A DNA stretch of 64,000 nt from Gammaproteobacteria bacterium (GTDB taxonomy: Bacteria > Pseudomonadota > Gammaproteobacteria > Steroidobacterales > Rariloculaceae). The translations under genes were made by a program, and so were the position numbers. The notes below the pieces were generated by a model, which saw nothing but the letters and a program-made list of their open reading frames with translations, made no database searches and was not told the origin of the DNA. The DNA is taken from assembly GCA_022825505.1 (NCBI GenBank), contig JAJDWR010000016.1, positions 1 through 64,000 on the forward strand, read 5' to 3'. Positions 9,104-18,486 of the stretch are shown here, one piece after another; within the stretch, counting starts at the first letter, position 1, and each line of letters begins with the position of its first letter.

Positions 9104-9900
9104 GAGCACGCGTCATCACCGCGCTAGTGCTCGCCGGAGGCATGACGGTGACCGTACTCTACTTTCCCACATGGGCCGTGGCCGGGGTCATCGGGCTGTT
9201 CTGCCTGGGGGGCGTATGGGAGTGGGCCGGGCTGACACGCCTTCACGGCGCCGCGCGCTGGGTCTATCTTTCAGCCTTCGCCCTGTTGATGCTGGGCCTG
9301 GCCAGGTGGGGACTGGACCGGGGCTGGACGGCGACCACCATCATGGCCGTCGCGGTCTGCTGGTGGGGACTGGCGGCGCTGACACTGCGAATTCGCCCGC
9401 AACGCATACCCTTGTACCTGGTCGGCGCCACCGGGCCCCTGGCCCTGTTGCCCGCGTGGTTTTTGCTGACCCACCTGCACGCGAACGCGGTGCAGGGACC
9501 CAGCCTCACCCTCAGCATCATGCTGATCGTATGGGCAGCGGATGTGGGCGGCCACTTCGTCGGAGGAAACTGGGGGAGAGTCAAACTCGCGCCTCGAGTC
9601 AGCCCGGCCAAGACCTGGGAGGGCCTGATCGGCGGCATGGCGCTGGCAACGCTGTTCGCGTTCTCCGCCGGCCTGTTGCTCGACTTGCCCGCCGGGACGT
9701 TTGTGGTCATCGGTGTGGCTGCCGCGCTTGTATCCGTCGTCGGAGACCTCACGGTGAGTATGCTCAAGCGCAATGTCAGCGTGAAGGACAGCGGCTGGTG
9801 GCTTCCCGGACACGGGGGAATACTCGATCGAATCGACGGTCTGGTCGCCGCAGCACCCATTTTCTTCTTCGGGCTCGTTGCCGCGGGCTACATGGGATGA
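9097..9900 (+). CDS. cdsA: Phosphatidate cytidylyltransferase
   Basis: CdsA is an inner-membrane enzyme that makes CDP-diacylglycerol from phosphatidate and CTP, the branch point of phospholipid synthesis. The 267-residue protein has several hydrophobic segments and the C-terminal CDP-diglyceride signature, SMLKRNVSVKDSGWWLPGHG followed by GILDR. The start is a GTG overlapping the end of uppS by 7 bases. dxr normally follows cdsA in related gammaproteobacteria that keep it here; in this window there is only a 148-base gap before rseP. Confidence 0.93.
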   Translation: MLRARVITALVLAGGMTVTVLYFPTWAVAGVIGLFCLGGVWEWAGLTRLHGAARWVYLSAFALLMLGLARWGLDRGWTATTIMAVAVCWWGLAALTLRIRPQRIPLYLVGATGPLALLPAWFLLTHLHANAVQGPSLTLSIMLIVWAADVGGHFVGGNWGRVKLAPRVSPAKTWEGLIGGMALATLFAFSAGLLLDLPAGTFVVIGVAAALVSVVGDLTVSMLKRNVSVKDSGWWLPGHGGILDRIDGLVAAAPIFFFGLVAAGYMG

Positions 9901-10048
9901 ATGAATCTGAACCCGCGTCGACAGGTATGGTCTGATTCTGACGAGACGCCACCTTGGGCAGCCGGGGCAGGGTGGGTAGAATAAGGGTGCTGGCGCGCGT
10001 TTTTCGTCCGGCATTGGCCAGGGCGGACCGACCGGGAGTGAATGGCGG

Positions 10049-11422
10049 ATGATCGATGTGATTCTTGCGATTGCGGCGTTTATCGTCACCATCGGCATTC
10101 TCGTGTCGTTCCACGAATACGGGCACTTTGCCGTGGCGCGCGCACTGGGGTTCAAGGTCCTGCGATTCTCGGTCGGATTCGGCAAGCCGTTGTATCGCTG
10201 GCAGGGGCGTGCGCCCGCCGCCGCCGCCGTTGCGGGGACACCCGCCCCGGAACCGACAGAGTACTGGATCTCCAATATTCCGCTGGGCGGATACGTGAAG
10301 CTGCTGGACGAGCGTGAAGGCCCCGTCCCGGCCGCCGAGCGGCACATGGCATTCAATCGCCGCCCGATCCCGCACCGCATCGCCGTACTCGCCGCCGGCC
10401 CGGGATTCAACTTCATCTTCGCCATCATGGCCTATTGGCTCATGTTCGTCACAGGGGTGCCCAGCCTCAAGGCATTCGTCGGCGACGTTACGCCCGGTTC
10501 CACCGCGGCCGAAGCCGGGCTGGCCGATTACGACGAAATTCTGGCTGTCGGCAATCAGCCCACCCCTACATGGGAGGCCGCCACGCTTGCGATTCTCGAC
10601 GAATTGCTGCGCGACGGGCGCATCGACATGACCGTGGAAGGCGCAGACGGCCGTGCCAGGGCGGTGGAACTGGACGTGCGCGGGCGCGAAGCGGAACTGA
10701 CCGAGCCGGAGTCCCTGTGGGATGGATTGGGATTTACCCCTGGAGCGCTGCCTCCGGTGATTGGCGAGGTGACACCCGGCGGCCCGGCGGAAAGCGCCGG
10801 TTTGCTTCGTGGAGACAGGTTGCTGCAAGCGGGCGGGGAGCCCATGGACAACTGGGCAACCTGGGTTGAGTTCATTCGCGCCCGCCCGGACGAGACGGTT
10901 TCGGTGATCGTTCAGCGGGACGGGCGGGAACGCCGATTGACGTTGGCTATCGGCAATGTGGAACAGGACGGCCAGGTGTTCGGCCGCATCGGCGCCGGCG
11001 CCGACCTCTACGTGGAGCAGCGCTACGGCGCGCTCGAATCGATTCCCCGGGGCTTCGCCAGGACCTGGGAGATGAGTGCGCTCACTGTGCGAATGCTCGG
11101 GCGCATGGTGGTGGGCGACGTCTCCGTGCGCAACATCAGCGGCCCCCTGACGATCGCCGCTTTCGCCGGCGACAGCGCCCGCGCCGGACTGGCCGCGATT
11201 CTGAGCTTTCTGGCCATCGTCAGCATCAGCCTGGGTATTCTGAACCTGTTGCCCGTGCCGCTGCTGGACGGCGGTCAGATCGTTTACCAGGTGGTCGAAT
11301 GGGTCAAGGGATCGCCGTTGTCGGAGCGTTCCATGCTGGTCGGCCAGCAAGTGGGTCTGGCCATGCTCTTCGTGTTGATGAGCTTTGCCTTCTATAATGA
11401 CCTGGCAAGGATTTTCGGCTGA
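10049..11422 (+). CDS. rseP: Site-2 protease RseP
   Basis: RseP is an inner-membrane zinc metalloprotease that cuts anti-sigma factor RseA to release sigma-E and clears signal peptides. The 457-residue product has the active-site HEYGH at residues 22-26 in the first membrane segment, two periplasmic PDZ domains (about residues 120-300), and the second metal-site motif VPLLDGGQI near the C-terminus. Its stop codon overlaps the bamA ATG (TGATG). Its place before bamA matches its envelope-stress role. Confidence 0.95.
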   Translation: MIDVILAIAAFIVTIGILVSFHEYGHFAVARALGFKVLRFSVGFGKPLYRWQGRAPAAAAVAGTPAPEPTEYWISNIPLGGYVKLLDEREGPVPAAERHMAFNRRPIPHRIAVLAAGPGFNFIFAIMAYWLMFVTGVPSLKAFVGDVTPGSTAAEAGLADYDEILAVGNQPTPTWEAATLAILDELLRDGRIDMTVEGADGRARAVELDVRGREAELTEPESLWDGLGFTPGALPPVIGEVTPGGPAESAGLLRGDRLLQAGGEPMDNWATWVEFIRARPDETVSVIVQRDGRERRLTLAIGNVEQDGQVFGRIGAGADLYVEQRYGALESIPRGFARTWEMSALTVRMLGRMVVGDVSVRNISGPLTIAAFAGDSARAGLAAILSFLAIVSISLGILNLLPVPLLDGGQIVYQVVEWVKGSPLSERSMLVGQQVGLAMLFVLMSFAFYNDLARIFG

Positions 11423-13830
11423 TGAATGAGTTGAACATCTCCGGATTGAGAACAGCCCTGAGAACGGGCGCCGTTGCGGTGTTGGCGCTGGCGCTCAATT
11501 GCGCCTGGTCCCAGGGATTCGATCCATGGGTAGTGCGCAACTTCCAGGTCGAGGGCGCGCAACGGATTTCCACCGGCACCATCTACAACTACCTTCCCCT
11601 GAATATCGGCGACACCGTCACGGACCAGCGTGTTCAGGAGTCCATCCGGGCGTTGTACTCAACGGGGTTCTTCCAGGATGTCGAATTCCGCCGGGACGCC
11701 GATACGCTGGTCATCGCGGTGCTCGAGCGGCCGTCCATCGAGGAGTTCACCATCGAGGGGAATGACGAGATCAAGACGGAGGATCTGGAGGAGTCGCTGC
11801 GCCAGGTCGGGTTGACGCGGGGCAAGGTCTTCGACCGGTCGGTGCTCGAGGAGGTTCAGCAGTTCCTTTACGAGCAGTACTACAGCCGGGGCCGCTACGG
11901 CGTCAGCGTGGAAACGCCCATCGAGGATATCGGCGACAACCGCGTCCGTGTGGGAATCGAGATCGAGGAGGGCGCCCGCTCCAAGATCCGCCAGATCAAT
12001 GTCGTCGGCAATACCAGCTTCTCCGACAGGGAGATCATCGGCGAATTCGAACTCAGTACGGGTAACTGGCTGTCCTTCATCAGGAACGACGACCGCTACT
12101 CCAAGGAGGCGCTGGAGGGCGACCTCGAATCGCTGCGCTCGTTCTACATGGACCGCGGCTTTGCGGATTTCCGCGTGGAGAGCATCCAGGTCGCCATATC
12201 GCCGGACAAACAGGACATCTTCATCACCGTCAACGTCACCGAGGGCGACCGTTACACCATTTCCGACGTCCAGTTGGCCGGCGATCTGGTGGTGCCCGAG
12301 GAGGAACTCAGGCGGCTGATCTACGCCCAGCCGGGACAACTGTTCTCGCAGCAGGTGATCGCGCTCAGCGAGGAGTACCTGACGCTGCGCCTGGGCCAGG
12401 ATGGATACGGATTCGCCCAGGTTCAGGCCGTGCCCGAACTGGACGAGGAGACCAAGGAAGTTTCCATCACCTTCTTTGTGGATCCCAGGAACCGCGTCTA
12501 CGTGCGCCGCATCAGTTTCAACGGCGCCGACAGCATCAATGACGAGGTATTTCGCCGCGAAATGCGCCAGTTGGAAGGGGCCTATCTCTCCAATGCGGCG
12601 CTGGAGCGGTCGCAGATTCGCCTGCAGCGCCTGCCCTACATCGAGTCGGTGGAATTCGAGACGGTCCCCGTGCCAGGCTCACCGGACCTGGTGGACATCG
12701 ATTTCCTGGTCGAGGAGGGCCTGCCCGGACAGTTCGGCGGAGGCATCGGCTATTCCGAATACTACGGGCTTCAGCTCAACGGCAACTTCGTCCATTCCAA
12801 TTTCATGGGCACCGGAAACCGCGTCGGCGTGGACCTGAGCGGCGGCGAATTCTTCAAGGTCTACAGCGTCAATTTCACCGATCCGTACCGGACCATCGAC
12901 GAGCTTTCGCGAACGCTCTCGATCTCCTATCGGGACATCAGGCAGTTCACTTCGGCCACATCGGACTTCTCGACGCAAACCATCACCGCCGGCGCCGACT
13001 GGTCCTATCCGGTGACCGAGATGCAGTACCTGCGTTTCGGGCTCTCCGCTTCGCAAGCCCAGATGGTGACCGGCTATTACAGCTCGCAGCAGGCCGAAGA
13101 GTGGGTTCGCAACCACGGCAATCCCTTTGCCATCGACGGCGGGCAATTTTTCGGCACCACGGTCGAGACGCTCGACGTTGCCCTGGGCTGGTCGTTCGAC
13201 TCCCGCAACCGGTTCATCTTTCCCACCCGGGGACTGCGTCTGGCCGCGAACCTGAGCGCCTCGATCCCCGGCAGCGAGGTCGAGTACTACATCGCCTCGC
13301 TGGACTATACCCAGTACATCCCGCTGTTCGGCGCCTGGATGCTCAAGCTCAACTCTGAGTTGGCGCTGGGCGAGCCCTACGGGGAGGAAACGCAGGCGCT
13401 GCCGCCGTACCGCTACTTCTACGGCGGCGGCCCGGGCACTGTCCGCGGCTACCGGGAAAGCTGGCTCGGCCCGCGGGACTCCCTGTCCAATCCCCACGGC
13501 GGCAACCTGTTGATCGCCAACCAGTTCGAACTGGTCTTTCCGCTCCCCGAGCGGTTTGCGACGTCGGCCCGTGCCGCATTGTTCTACGACATCGGCAACG
13601 TGTTTCACACGGGCGGCGTGACCTTCTACGATCGTCTGGGGGATCCGATCAGCCACGCTTTCGATGCGGAACGGCTGAAACATTCCGTCGGATTAGCGGT
13701 AGAATGGTTGGCGCCGCTGGGGCTGTTGAGATTCAGCTACGGATTACCCCTGAATGCCGACGAGGAGACGGACCGGCACTGGGGCGACCGCACGGAGGAG
13801 TTCCAGTTCACGGTCGGCAACGCGTTCTAA
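11422..13830 (+). CDS. bamA: Outer membrane protein assembly factor BamA
   Basis: BamA inserts beta-barrel proteins into the outer membrane. The 802-residue precursor has a signal peptide (cleavage expected near ALNCAWSQG), five POTRA domains over roughly residues 30-430 and a C-terminal 16-stranded barrel. The conserved L6 motif appears as VRGYRESWLGP and the last residue is Phe (VGNAF), as expected for a barrel signal. It overlaps rseP by one base. skp follows. Confidence 0.96.
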   Translation: MNELNISGLRTALRTGAVAVLALALNCAWSQGFDPWVVRNFQVEGAQRISTGTIYNYLPLNIGDTVTDQRVQESIRALYSTGFFQDVEFRRDADTLVIAVLERPSIEEFTIEGNDEIKTEDLEESLRQVGLTRGKVFDRSVLEEVQQFLYEQYYSRGRYGVSVETPIEDIGDNRVRVGIEIEEGARSKIRQINVVGNTSFSDREIIGEFELSTGNWLSFIRNDDRYSKEALEGDLESLRSFYMDRGFADFRVESIQVAISPDKQDIFITVNVTEGDRYTISDVQLAGDLVVPEEELRRLIYAQPGQLFSQQVIALSEEYLTLRLGQDGYGFAQVQAVPELDEETKEVSITFFVDPRNRVYVRRISFNGADSINDEVFRREMRQLEGAYLSNAALERSQIRLQRLPYIESVEFETVPVPGSPDLVDIDFLVEEGLPGQFGGGIGYSEYYGLQLNGNFVHSNFMGTGNRVGVDLSGGEFFKVYSVNFTDPYRTIDELSRTLSISYRDIRQFTSATSDFSTQTITAGADWSYPVTEMQYLRFGLSASQAQMVTGYYSSQQAEEWVRNHGNPFAIDGGQFFGTTVETLDVALGWSFDSRNRFIFPTRGLRLAANLSASIPGSEVEYYIASLDYTQYIPLFGAWMLKLNSELALGEPYGEETQALPPYRYFYGGGPGTVRGYRESWLGPRDSLSNPHGGNLLIANQFELVFPLPERFATSARAALFYDIGNVFHTGGVTFYDRLGDPISHAFDAERLKHSVGLAVEWLAPLGLLRFSYGLPLNADEETDRHWGDRTEEFQFTVGNAF

Positions 13831-13840
13831 CGGAAAATTT

Positions 13841-14395
13841 ATGAGGTTCAGGATGACATCGTTTGCAAGATTCCGGGTTGGCTTGCTGTTCGCCGCACTT
13901 TTGATCGGCGCGTCAGCCATCGCGCAGACGGAGGGGCTCCGGATCGGCGCCGTGGATTTCGGCCGGCTGATCGATCAGTCGCCGCAGGCTCGCCTGGCGA
14001 CGGAAGCCCTGCAGGAAGAGTTCGCGCCGCGCCAGCGCGAGATCGCCGCACTGCAGCGCTCGCTTCAGGAGAAACAGGAAACCTACCAGCGCGACAGCGC
14101 GATCATGGGTGAGACGGAACGCCTGAATCTCGAACGCGAGATCACAACCGAACAGCGCGACATGCAGCGCGAGCAAACCGCTTTCATCGAGGACATGGAC
14201 ATTCGGCGCAATGCGGAACTGACCCGGGTGCAGGAAGCGCTGATCCAGGAAGTTCAGATCTACTCCCGCGCCGCCGGCTACGACCTGGTCGTCGCCAATC
14301 CCCTCTACTACGGCAGCGCCGTGGACATTACCGAAGAAGTGTTGCGCAGGCTGGAAGCCGACTTCGCCGCCGAGGACACGGGAGCGGCTGAATAG
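13841..14395 (+). CDS. skp: Periplasmic chaperone Skp/OmpH
   Basis: Skp holds unfolded outer-membrane proteins in the periplasm for delivery to BamA. The 184-residue precursor has a signal peptide ([20 protein letters not shown], then ASAIAQ), then a short beta segment containing [15 protein letters not shown] and a long heptad-rich helical region forming the coiled-coil arms. I take the ATG at 13841, 10 bases after the bamA stop; the longer open frame starts inside bamA. The TAG stop overlaps the proposed lpxD start region. Confidence 0.9.
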   Translation: MRFRMTSFARFRVGLLFAALLIGASAIAQTEGLRIGAVDFGRLIDQSPQARLATEALQEEFAPRQREIAALQRSLQEKQETYQRDSAIMGETERLNLEREITTEQRDMQREQTAFIEDMDIRRNAELTRVQEALIQEVQIYSRAAGYDLVVANPLYYGSAVDITEEVLRRLEADFAAEDTGAAE

Positions 14396-14475
14396 CTCCC
14401 GCGGCGGATCAATCCGACGCGCCTTCCGGGCGCGCCGCGACGCTGGCTGAACTCGCGGAACGGTTTCACTGCGCG

Positions 14476-15459
14476 GTGCACGGAAACAAGGGCCAGCGGG
14501 TCCAGGCTGTAGGCACATTGACCGGTGCGACCGGCAGGGCGATCAGCTTCCTGGCCAACCCTTCCTACCGGCGTCACCTTGCGACAACGCGGGCGGGCGC
14601 GGTGATCCTGGAAGAACGCTTCGTCGCCGATTGCCCCGTGCCCGCGCTGATTGCCGCCAATCCGTATGCCGTCTACGCGCGCGTGGCGCGCTTTCTGCAT
14701 CCACCGCGGGCGGCGGAACCGGGAGTACATCCTTCTGCCAGCGTCAGCAAGGATGCCGTCGTTCCCGAATCGGCCCAGGTATGCGCACAGGCGGTGGTGG
14801 CTGGAGGGGCCATGCTGGGCGAGTCAGTGGTGATCGGGGAGGGTTCCGTGGTGGGCCCCGACGTGACCGTTGGCGACGGAACGCGCCTGGCGCCGCGCGT
14901 GGTGCTGATGGACGGAGTCAGGATCGGCAAACGCTGTTTGCTACATTCCGGCGTGGTGGTCGGCAGCGACGGGTTCGGGTTCGCCCGGGAAGACCCGGAG
15001 TGGATCAAGGTACCCCAGCTCGGTGGCGTGGTCATCGGCGACGACGTGGAAATCGGAGCCAATACCACGGTGGATCGCGGCGCCGTCGAGGATACCGTGA
15101 TCGAGGACGGCGTGAAGATGGACAACCAGGTGCAGATCGCCCACAACGTCCGTATCGGCGCGCACACGGTCATGTCCGCGTTCTCTGGCGTGGCCGGCAG
15201 CACCCGCGTGGGCGCGAGATGCCTGTTCGGCGGCGCCGTCGTCGTGGTCGGGCACCTGACCATCTGTGACGACGCGGTCTTCACCTTTCGCACGGCGGTG
15301 CTCAGATCGATTACCGAACCGGGCACCTATTCGGGGACGTTGGGCGCGGAGAAAGCCGGCCTCTGGCGCCGGAACGCGGCTCGCTTCAGGACACTGGACG
15401 AGACCATGCGGCAGTTGCGGGCAAGAACGAAGCCGGGACGGAGAACGGGCGGTGACTGA
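14476..15459 (+). CDS. lpxD: UDP-3-O-(3-hydroxyacyl)glucosamine N-acyltransferase (start uncertain; coding extends upstream)
   Basis: LpxD adds the N-linked hydroxyacyl chain in the third step of lipid A synthesis. The protein has an N-terminal uridine-binding domain ([11 protein letters not shown]) and a long left-handed beta-helix with the family segment [13 protein letters not shown]. The coordinates begin at the first standard start, a GTG. However, the frame stays open back to 14392, and the translation just upstream ([15 protein letters not shown]) matches the normal LpxD N-terminus, so this GTG is internal. No ATG, GTG or TTG occurs in frame upstream. The best candidate is the ATA at 14392, seven bases after a GGGAG site and overlapping the skp stop, which would give 355 residues. 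Confidence 0.9.
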   Translation: MHGNKGQRVQAVGTLTGATGRAISFLANPSYRRHLATTRAGAVILEERFVADCPVPALIAANPYAVYARVARFLHPPRAAEPGVHPSASVSKDAVVPESAQVCAQAVVAGGAMLGESVVIGEGSVVGPDVTVGDGTRLAPRVVLMDGVRIGKRCLLHSGVVVGSDGFGFAREDPEWIKVPQLGGVVIGDDVEIGANTTVDRGAVEDTVIEDGVKMDNQVQIAHNVRIGAHTVMSAFSGVAGSTRVGARCLFGGAVVVVGHLTICDDAVFTFRTAVLRSITEPGTYSGTLGAEKAGLWRRNAARFRTLDETMRQLRARTKPGRRTGGD

Positions 15460-15904
15460 CCGCTATTGCATCGATGTGGAAGGCATCATGAAGCGCATCC
15501 CGCATCGCTATCCGTTCCTGTTGCTCGACGGCATACTGCACTGCACGCCCGGCGAATCCATTTCAGCCGTCAAGAACGTTTCGTTCAACGAGCCGTATTT
15601 CCTGGGTCATTTCCCCGGGCACCCGGTGATGCCGGGCGTTCTGATCGTGGAAACCATGGCACAGGCGGGGGGCGTGCTCATCTGGGAGAGCGTGCCGCCG
15701 GATAAGCGCGACTTCACGCTCTACCTGGCTACCGTGGAAAAGACACGATTCCGGCAGCCCGTGCGGCCAGGGGACCGGCTGGTTGTTACCGTGACCCTGA
15801 CCTCGCGCCGGCGGAACTTCTGGCGCTTCGATGCCGTGGCCGAGGTGGACGGGACGCCGGTGGCGAGTTCCGAATTCCTGCAGACACCGGGGCCGGTGGG
15901 GTGA
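15452..15904 (+). CDS. fabZ: 3-hydroxyacyl-ACP dehydratase FabZ
   Basis: FabZ dehydrates beta-hydroxyacyl-ACP in fatty acid elongation. From the GTG at 15452 the product has 150 residues, the family size. It shows the hot-dog fold motifs [11 protein letters not shown] and [16 protein letters not shown], with the catalytic His and Glu. The GTG overlaps the lpxD stop by 8 bases and has GGAG upstream. The longer open frame upstream is inside lpxD. The 3' end overlaps lpxA by 4 bases (GTGA). Confidence 0.95.
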   Translation: MTDRYCIDVEGIMKRIPHRYPFLLLDGILHCTPGESISAVKNVSFNEPYFLGHFPGHPVMPGVLIVETMAQAGGVLIWESVPPDKRDFTLYLATVEKTRFRQPVRPGDRLVVTVTLTSRRRNFWRFDAVAEVDGTPVASSEFLQTPGPVG

Positions 15905-16671
15905 TCGATTCGCGCGCCGTGGTTTCCGGCCGGGCGCGTCTGCACCGGGATGTGTCGGTGGGTCCCTACAGCATCATCGGGCCGGACGTGGAGATCGGCC
16001 CGGGTACGCGAATCGAATCCCATGTCGTGGTGAAGGGTCCCTGTGTCATCGGCGAGGACAATCGCATCTTCCAGTTCGCGTCCATCGGCGACGATCCCCA
16101 GGACAAGAAATACGCCGGCGAGGCCACGGAACTGGTCATCGGCGACCGTAACACCATCCGGGAATACTGCACGATCAATCGCGGTACGGTTCAGGACACC
16201 GGCAGGACCCGGGTGGGGCACGACAACTGGATCATGGCCTATGTCCACATTGCCCACGACTGCGTGGTCGGCAACCAGACTGTCCTGGCAAACAACACGA
16301 CCCTGGCCGGACACGTGCACGTGGGGGACTGGGCGGTGCTCGGCGGCTTCACGGCCGTGCACCAGTATTGCCGCATCGGCTCCCACGCGCTGACCGGCAT
16401 CTTCACCGCCGTGACCAAGGACATTCCCGCCTACGTGACGGCGGCGGGCCGTCCGGCCGTACCCCGAGGCATCAATGCCGAGGGACTCCGGCGGCGGGGC
16501 TTCGGTTCGACCCGGATCGGCCGCATCCGCGAGGCCTACAGGACGATATACCGCCAGGGACTCAAGCTGGAGGAAGCGCTGGACATTCTCCGCGGGCGCG
16601 CCGAATCGCATGATGAAATTCGCATTCTGCTGGATTCCATCGCCCGGAGTTCCCGTGGGCTCATTCGCTAG
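15901..16671 (+). CDS. lpxA: Acyl-ACP--UDP-N-acetylglucosamine O-acyltransferase
   Basis: LpxA catalyses the first, reversible step of lipid A synthesis. The 256-residue protein is a left-handed beta-helix trimer subunit with many hexapeptide repeats (for example IGPDVEIGPGTRIESHVVV), the segment containing the catalytic His (MAYVHIAHDCVVGN) and the C-terminal helical domain (GSTRIGRIREAYRTIYRQGL). The start is a GTG overlapping the fabZ stop. The order lpxD-fabZ-lpxA-lpxB is standard. Confidence 0.96.
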   Translation: MIDSRAVVSGRARLHRDVSVGPYSIIGPDVEIGPGTRIESHVVVKGPCVIGEDNRIFQFASIGDDPQDKKYAGEATELVIGDRNTIREYCTINRGTVQDTGRTRVGHDNWIMAYVHIAHDCVVGNQTVLANNTTLAGHVHVGDWAVLGGFTAVHQYCRIGSHALTGIFTAVTKDIPAYVTAAGRPAVPRGINAEGLRRRGFGSTRIGRIREAYRTIYRQGLKLEEALDILRGRAESHDEIRILLDSIARSSRGLIR

Positions 16672-16677
16672 CGGAAC

Positions 16678-17847
16678 GTGACAGGCGCCCCGCGAATCGG
16701 ATTGGTGGCGGGTGAGGCCTCCGGCGACACGCTGGGCGGAGGGCTGATCGACGCCATACGCGGCCGCGTGCCCGAGGCGCGCTTCATGGGGGTGGCGGGA
16801 CCCCGCATGATCGCCGCGGGATGCGAGCCCTGGAGTCACGCCGAAGAATTGTCGGTCATGGGGCTGGCCGAAGTCCTGCGGCACCTGCCGCGCCTGATCG
16901 GGTTTCGCCGAAACTTGCTGCGCCGGTTCCTGGCCGCCGATCTCGACGTCTTCGTGGGTATCGACTCGCCTGATTTCAACCTGCCCCTGGCGTCCGCGCT
17001 GAAACGCGCCGGGATACCGACCGTTCAGTACGTCAGCCCCCAGGTCTGGGCCTGGCGGCAGTCCCGGGTGGCGAGTATTCGCAAGTCTGCGGATCGGGTG
17101 CTCTGCCTGCTGCCGTTCGAGACGGAGTTCTACGAGGCCCACGGAGTCGCAGCCCGGTTCGTCGGCCATCCCCTGGCCGACGAAGTGCCGATGGATAACC
17201 CGGCGGCGGAAGCCAGGTCCGCCCTGGGACTCGATGCCGACAACCCGGTTCTGGCGCTGCTGCCCGGCAGCCGGCGCACCGAGGTCGCGCGGCTGGCGGG
17301 GCCGTTCCTGGAAACCGCGGCGTGGATGCGTGCCAGGCGTTCCGGACTTCAGGTGACCGCCGGACTGGCCAACGAAAGTACCGCCGGCGTATTCAGGGAA
17401 ATGATTCGTGCAAGCCGCCTCGACCCGCCACCGGATGTCCATGTCGGTCGGGCGCGTCAGGTGATGGCGGCCGCAGATGTGGTCCTCACCGCCTCCGGAA
17501 CGGCCAGCCTCGAAACGATGTTGACCGGGCGCCCCATGGTGGTTGCCTACATCGTTTCCGCCGTCACGCACCGGCTGGTGAGGCTCCTGGGGTTTCGCCG
17601 GCTGGAACATTTTGCCTTGCCGAATCTGCTGGCAGGCAGGGGCGTCGTGCCGGAATTCCTGCAGTCGGACGTGCGCGCCGACGTGCTCGGTCCGGCACTC
17701 GAATCGTACCTTGACGCCGGGCACGGACAGGGCAAGGATAGCGGCTGGTATGAAGAATTTCGGTCGATCCACGAGCGGTTGCGCCGCAACGCCAGCGAAC
17801 GGGCGGCGAGTGCCGTGCTCGAACTGCTGAATACGAAGTCGTCCTGA
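16678..17847 (+). CDS. lpxB: Lipid-A-disaccharide synthase
   Basis: LpxB is a GT19 glycosyltransferase that joins UDP-diacylglucosamine and lipid X on the inner membrane. The 389-residue protein begins with the glycine-rich VAGEASGDTLGG and contains family segments YVSPQVWAWRQ and LPGSRRTEV. The GTG start follows the lpxA stop by 6 bases. rnhB follows after 3 bases, so all are likely one transcript. Confidence 0.95.
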   Translation: MTGAPRIGLVAGEASGDTLGGGLIDAIRGRVPEARFMGVAGPRMIAAGCEPWSHAEELSVMGLAEVLRHLPRLIGFRRNLLRRFLAADLDVFVGIDSPDFNLPLASALKRAGIPTVQYVSPQVWAWRQSRVASIRKSADRVLCLLPFETEFYEAHGVAARFVGHPLADEVPMDNPAAEARSALGLDADNPVLALLPGSRRTEVARLAGPFLETAAWMRARRSGLQVTAGLANESTAGVFREMIRASRLDPPPDVHVGRARQVMAAADVVLTASGTASLETMLTGRPMVVAYIVSAVTHRLVRLLGFRRLEHFALPNLLAGRGVVPEFLQSDVRADVLGPALESYLDAGHGQGKDSGWYEEFRSIHERLRRNASERAASAVLELLNTKSS

Positions 17848-17850
17848 TCC

Positions 17851-18462
17851 ATGGAGCGGTTGATTTCCGGTGCAACGCGTGTGGTGGCCGGCGTGGACGA
17901 GGCCGGCCGCGGGTGTCTCGCGGGACCGGTCGTGGCGGCCGCAGTCGTCCTTCACGTCGACCGTCCCATTGCCGGTCTCAGGGACTCCAAACTATTGAGT
18001 CACGCCAGACGCAGGCAGCTGGCGAACTCGATCCGCCGGCGCGCACGGGCGTTCGCGGTGGCACTGGCGGCGCCACGGGAAATCGATGATGTGAATATCC
18101 TGCAGGCTTCTTTGCGGGCCATGGAACGGGCAGTACGCGGACTGTCGGTCCATCCGGAACTTGTTCAGGTGGATGGCAACCAGGCGCCCCGCTTCAACGG
18201 CGGCGGGCCCGCGGTCCAGGCCGTGGTGGGCGGCGATCGTCTTGTGCCCTCCATCAGCGCCGCTTCCATTCTTGCAAAGGTCTACCGCGACCGGCTCATG
18301 GGCCTCTGGCACCTCCGGTATCCGGGATACGGATTCGACACCAACAAGGGGTATCCCACCCCGGTGCATCTGGCCGCGCTGACCAGCATCGGCCCCTGCG
18401 CCATTCATCGGCGGACTTTCGCACCCGTGCGCCGCGCCGACAAGGGCCGTTCGGGCCGGTGA
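17851..18462 (+). CDS. rnhB: Ribonuclease HII
   Basis: RNase HII removes ribonucleotides from DNA and RNA in RNA/DNA hybrids. The 203-residue protein has the signature [16 protein letters not shown] with acidic metal ligands Asp and Glu, and later [15 protein letters not shown] and [11 protein letters not shown]. It is placed between lpxB and dnaE, as in E. coli. Confidence 0.95.
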   Translation: MERLISGATRVVAGVDEAGRGCLAGPVVAAAVVLHVDRPIAGLRDSKLLSHARRRQLANSIRRRARAFAVALAAPREIDDVNILQASLRAMERAVRGLSVHPELVQVDGNQAPRFNGGGPAVQAVVGGDRLVPSISAASILAKVYRDRLMGLWHLRYPGYGFDTNKGYPTPVHLAALTSIGPCAIHRRTFAPVRRADKGRSGR

Positions 18463-18486
18463 TGCCGGAGGGCGGGCCGGGATGAA

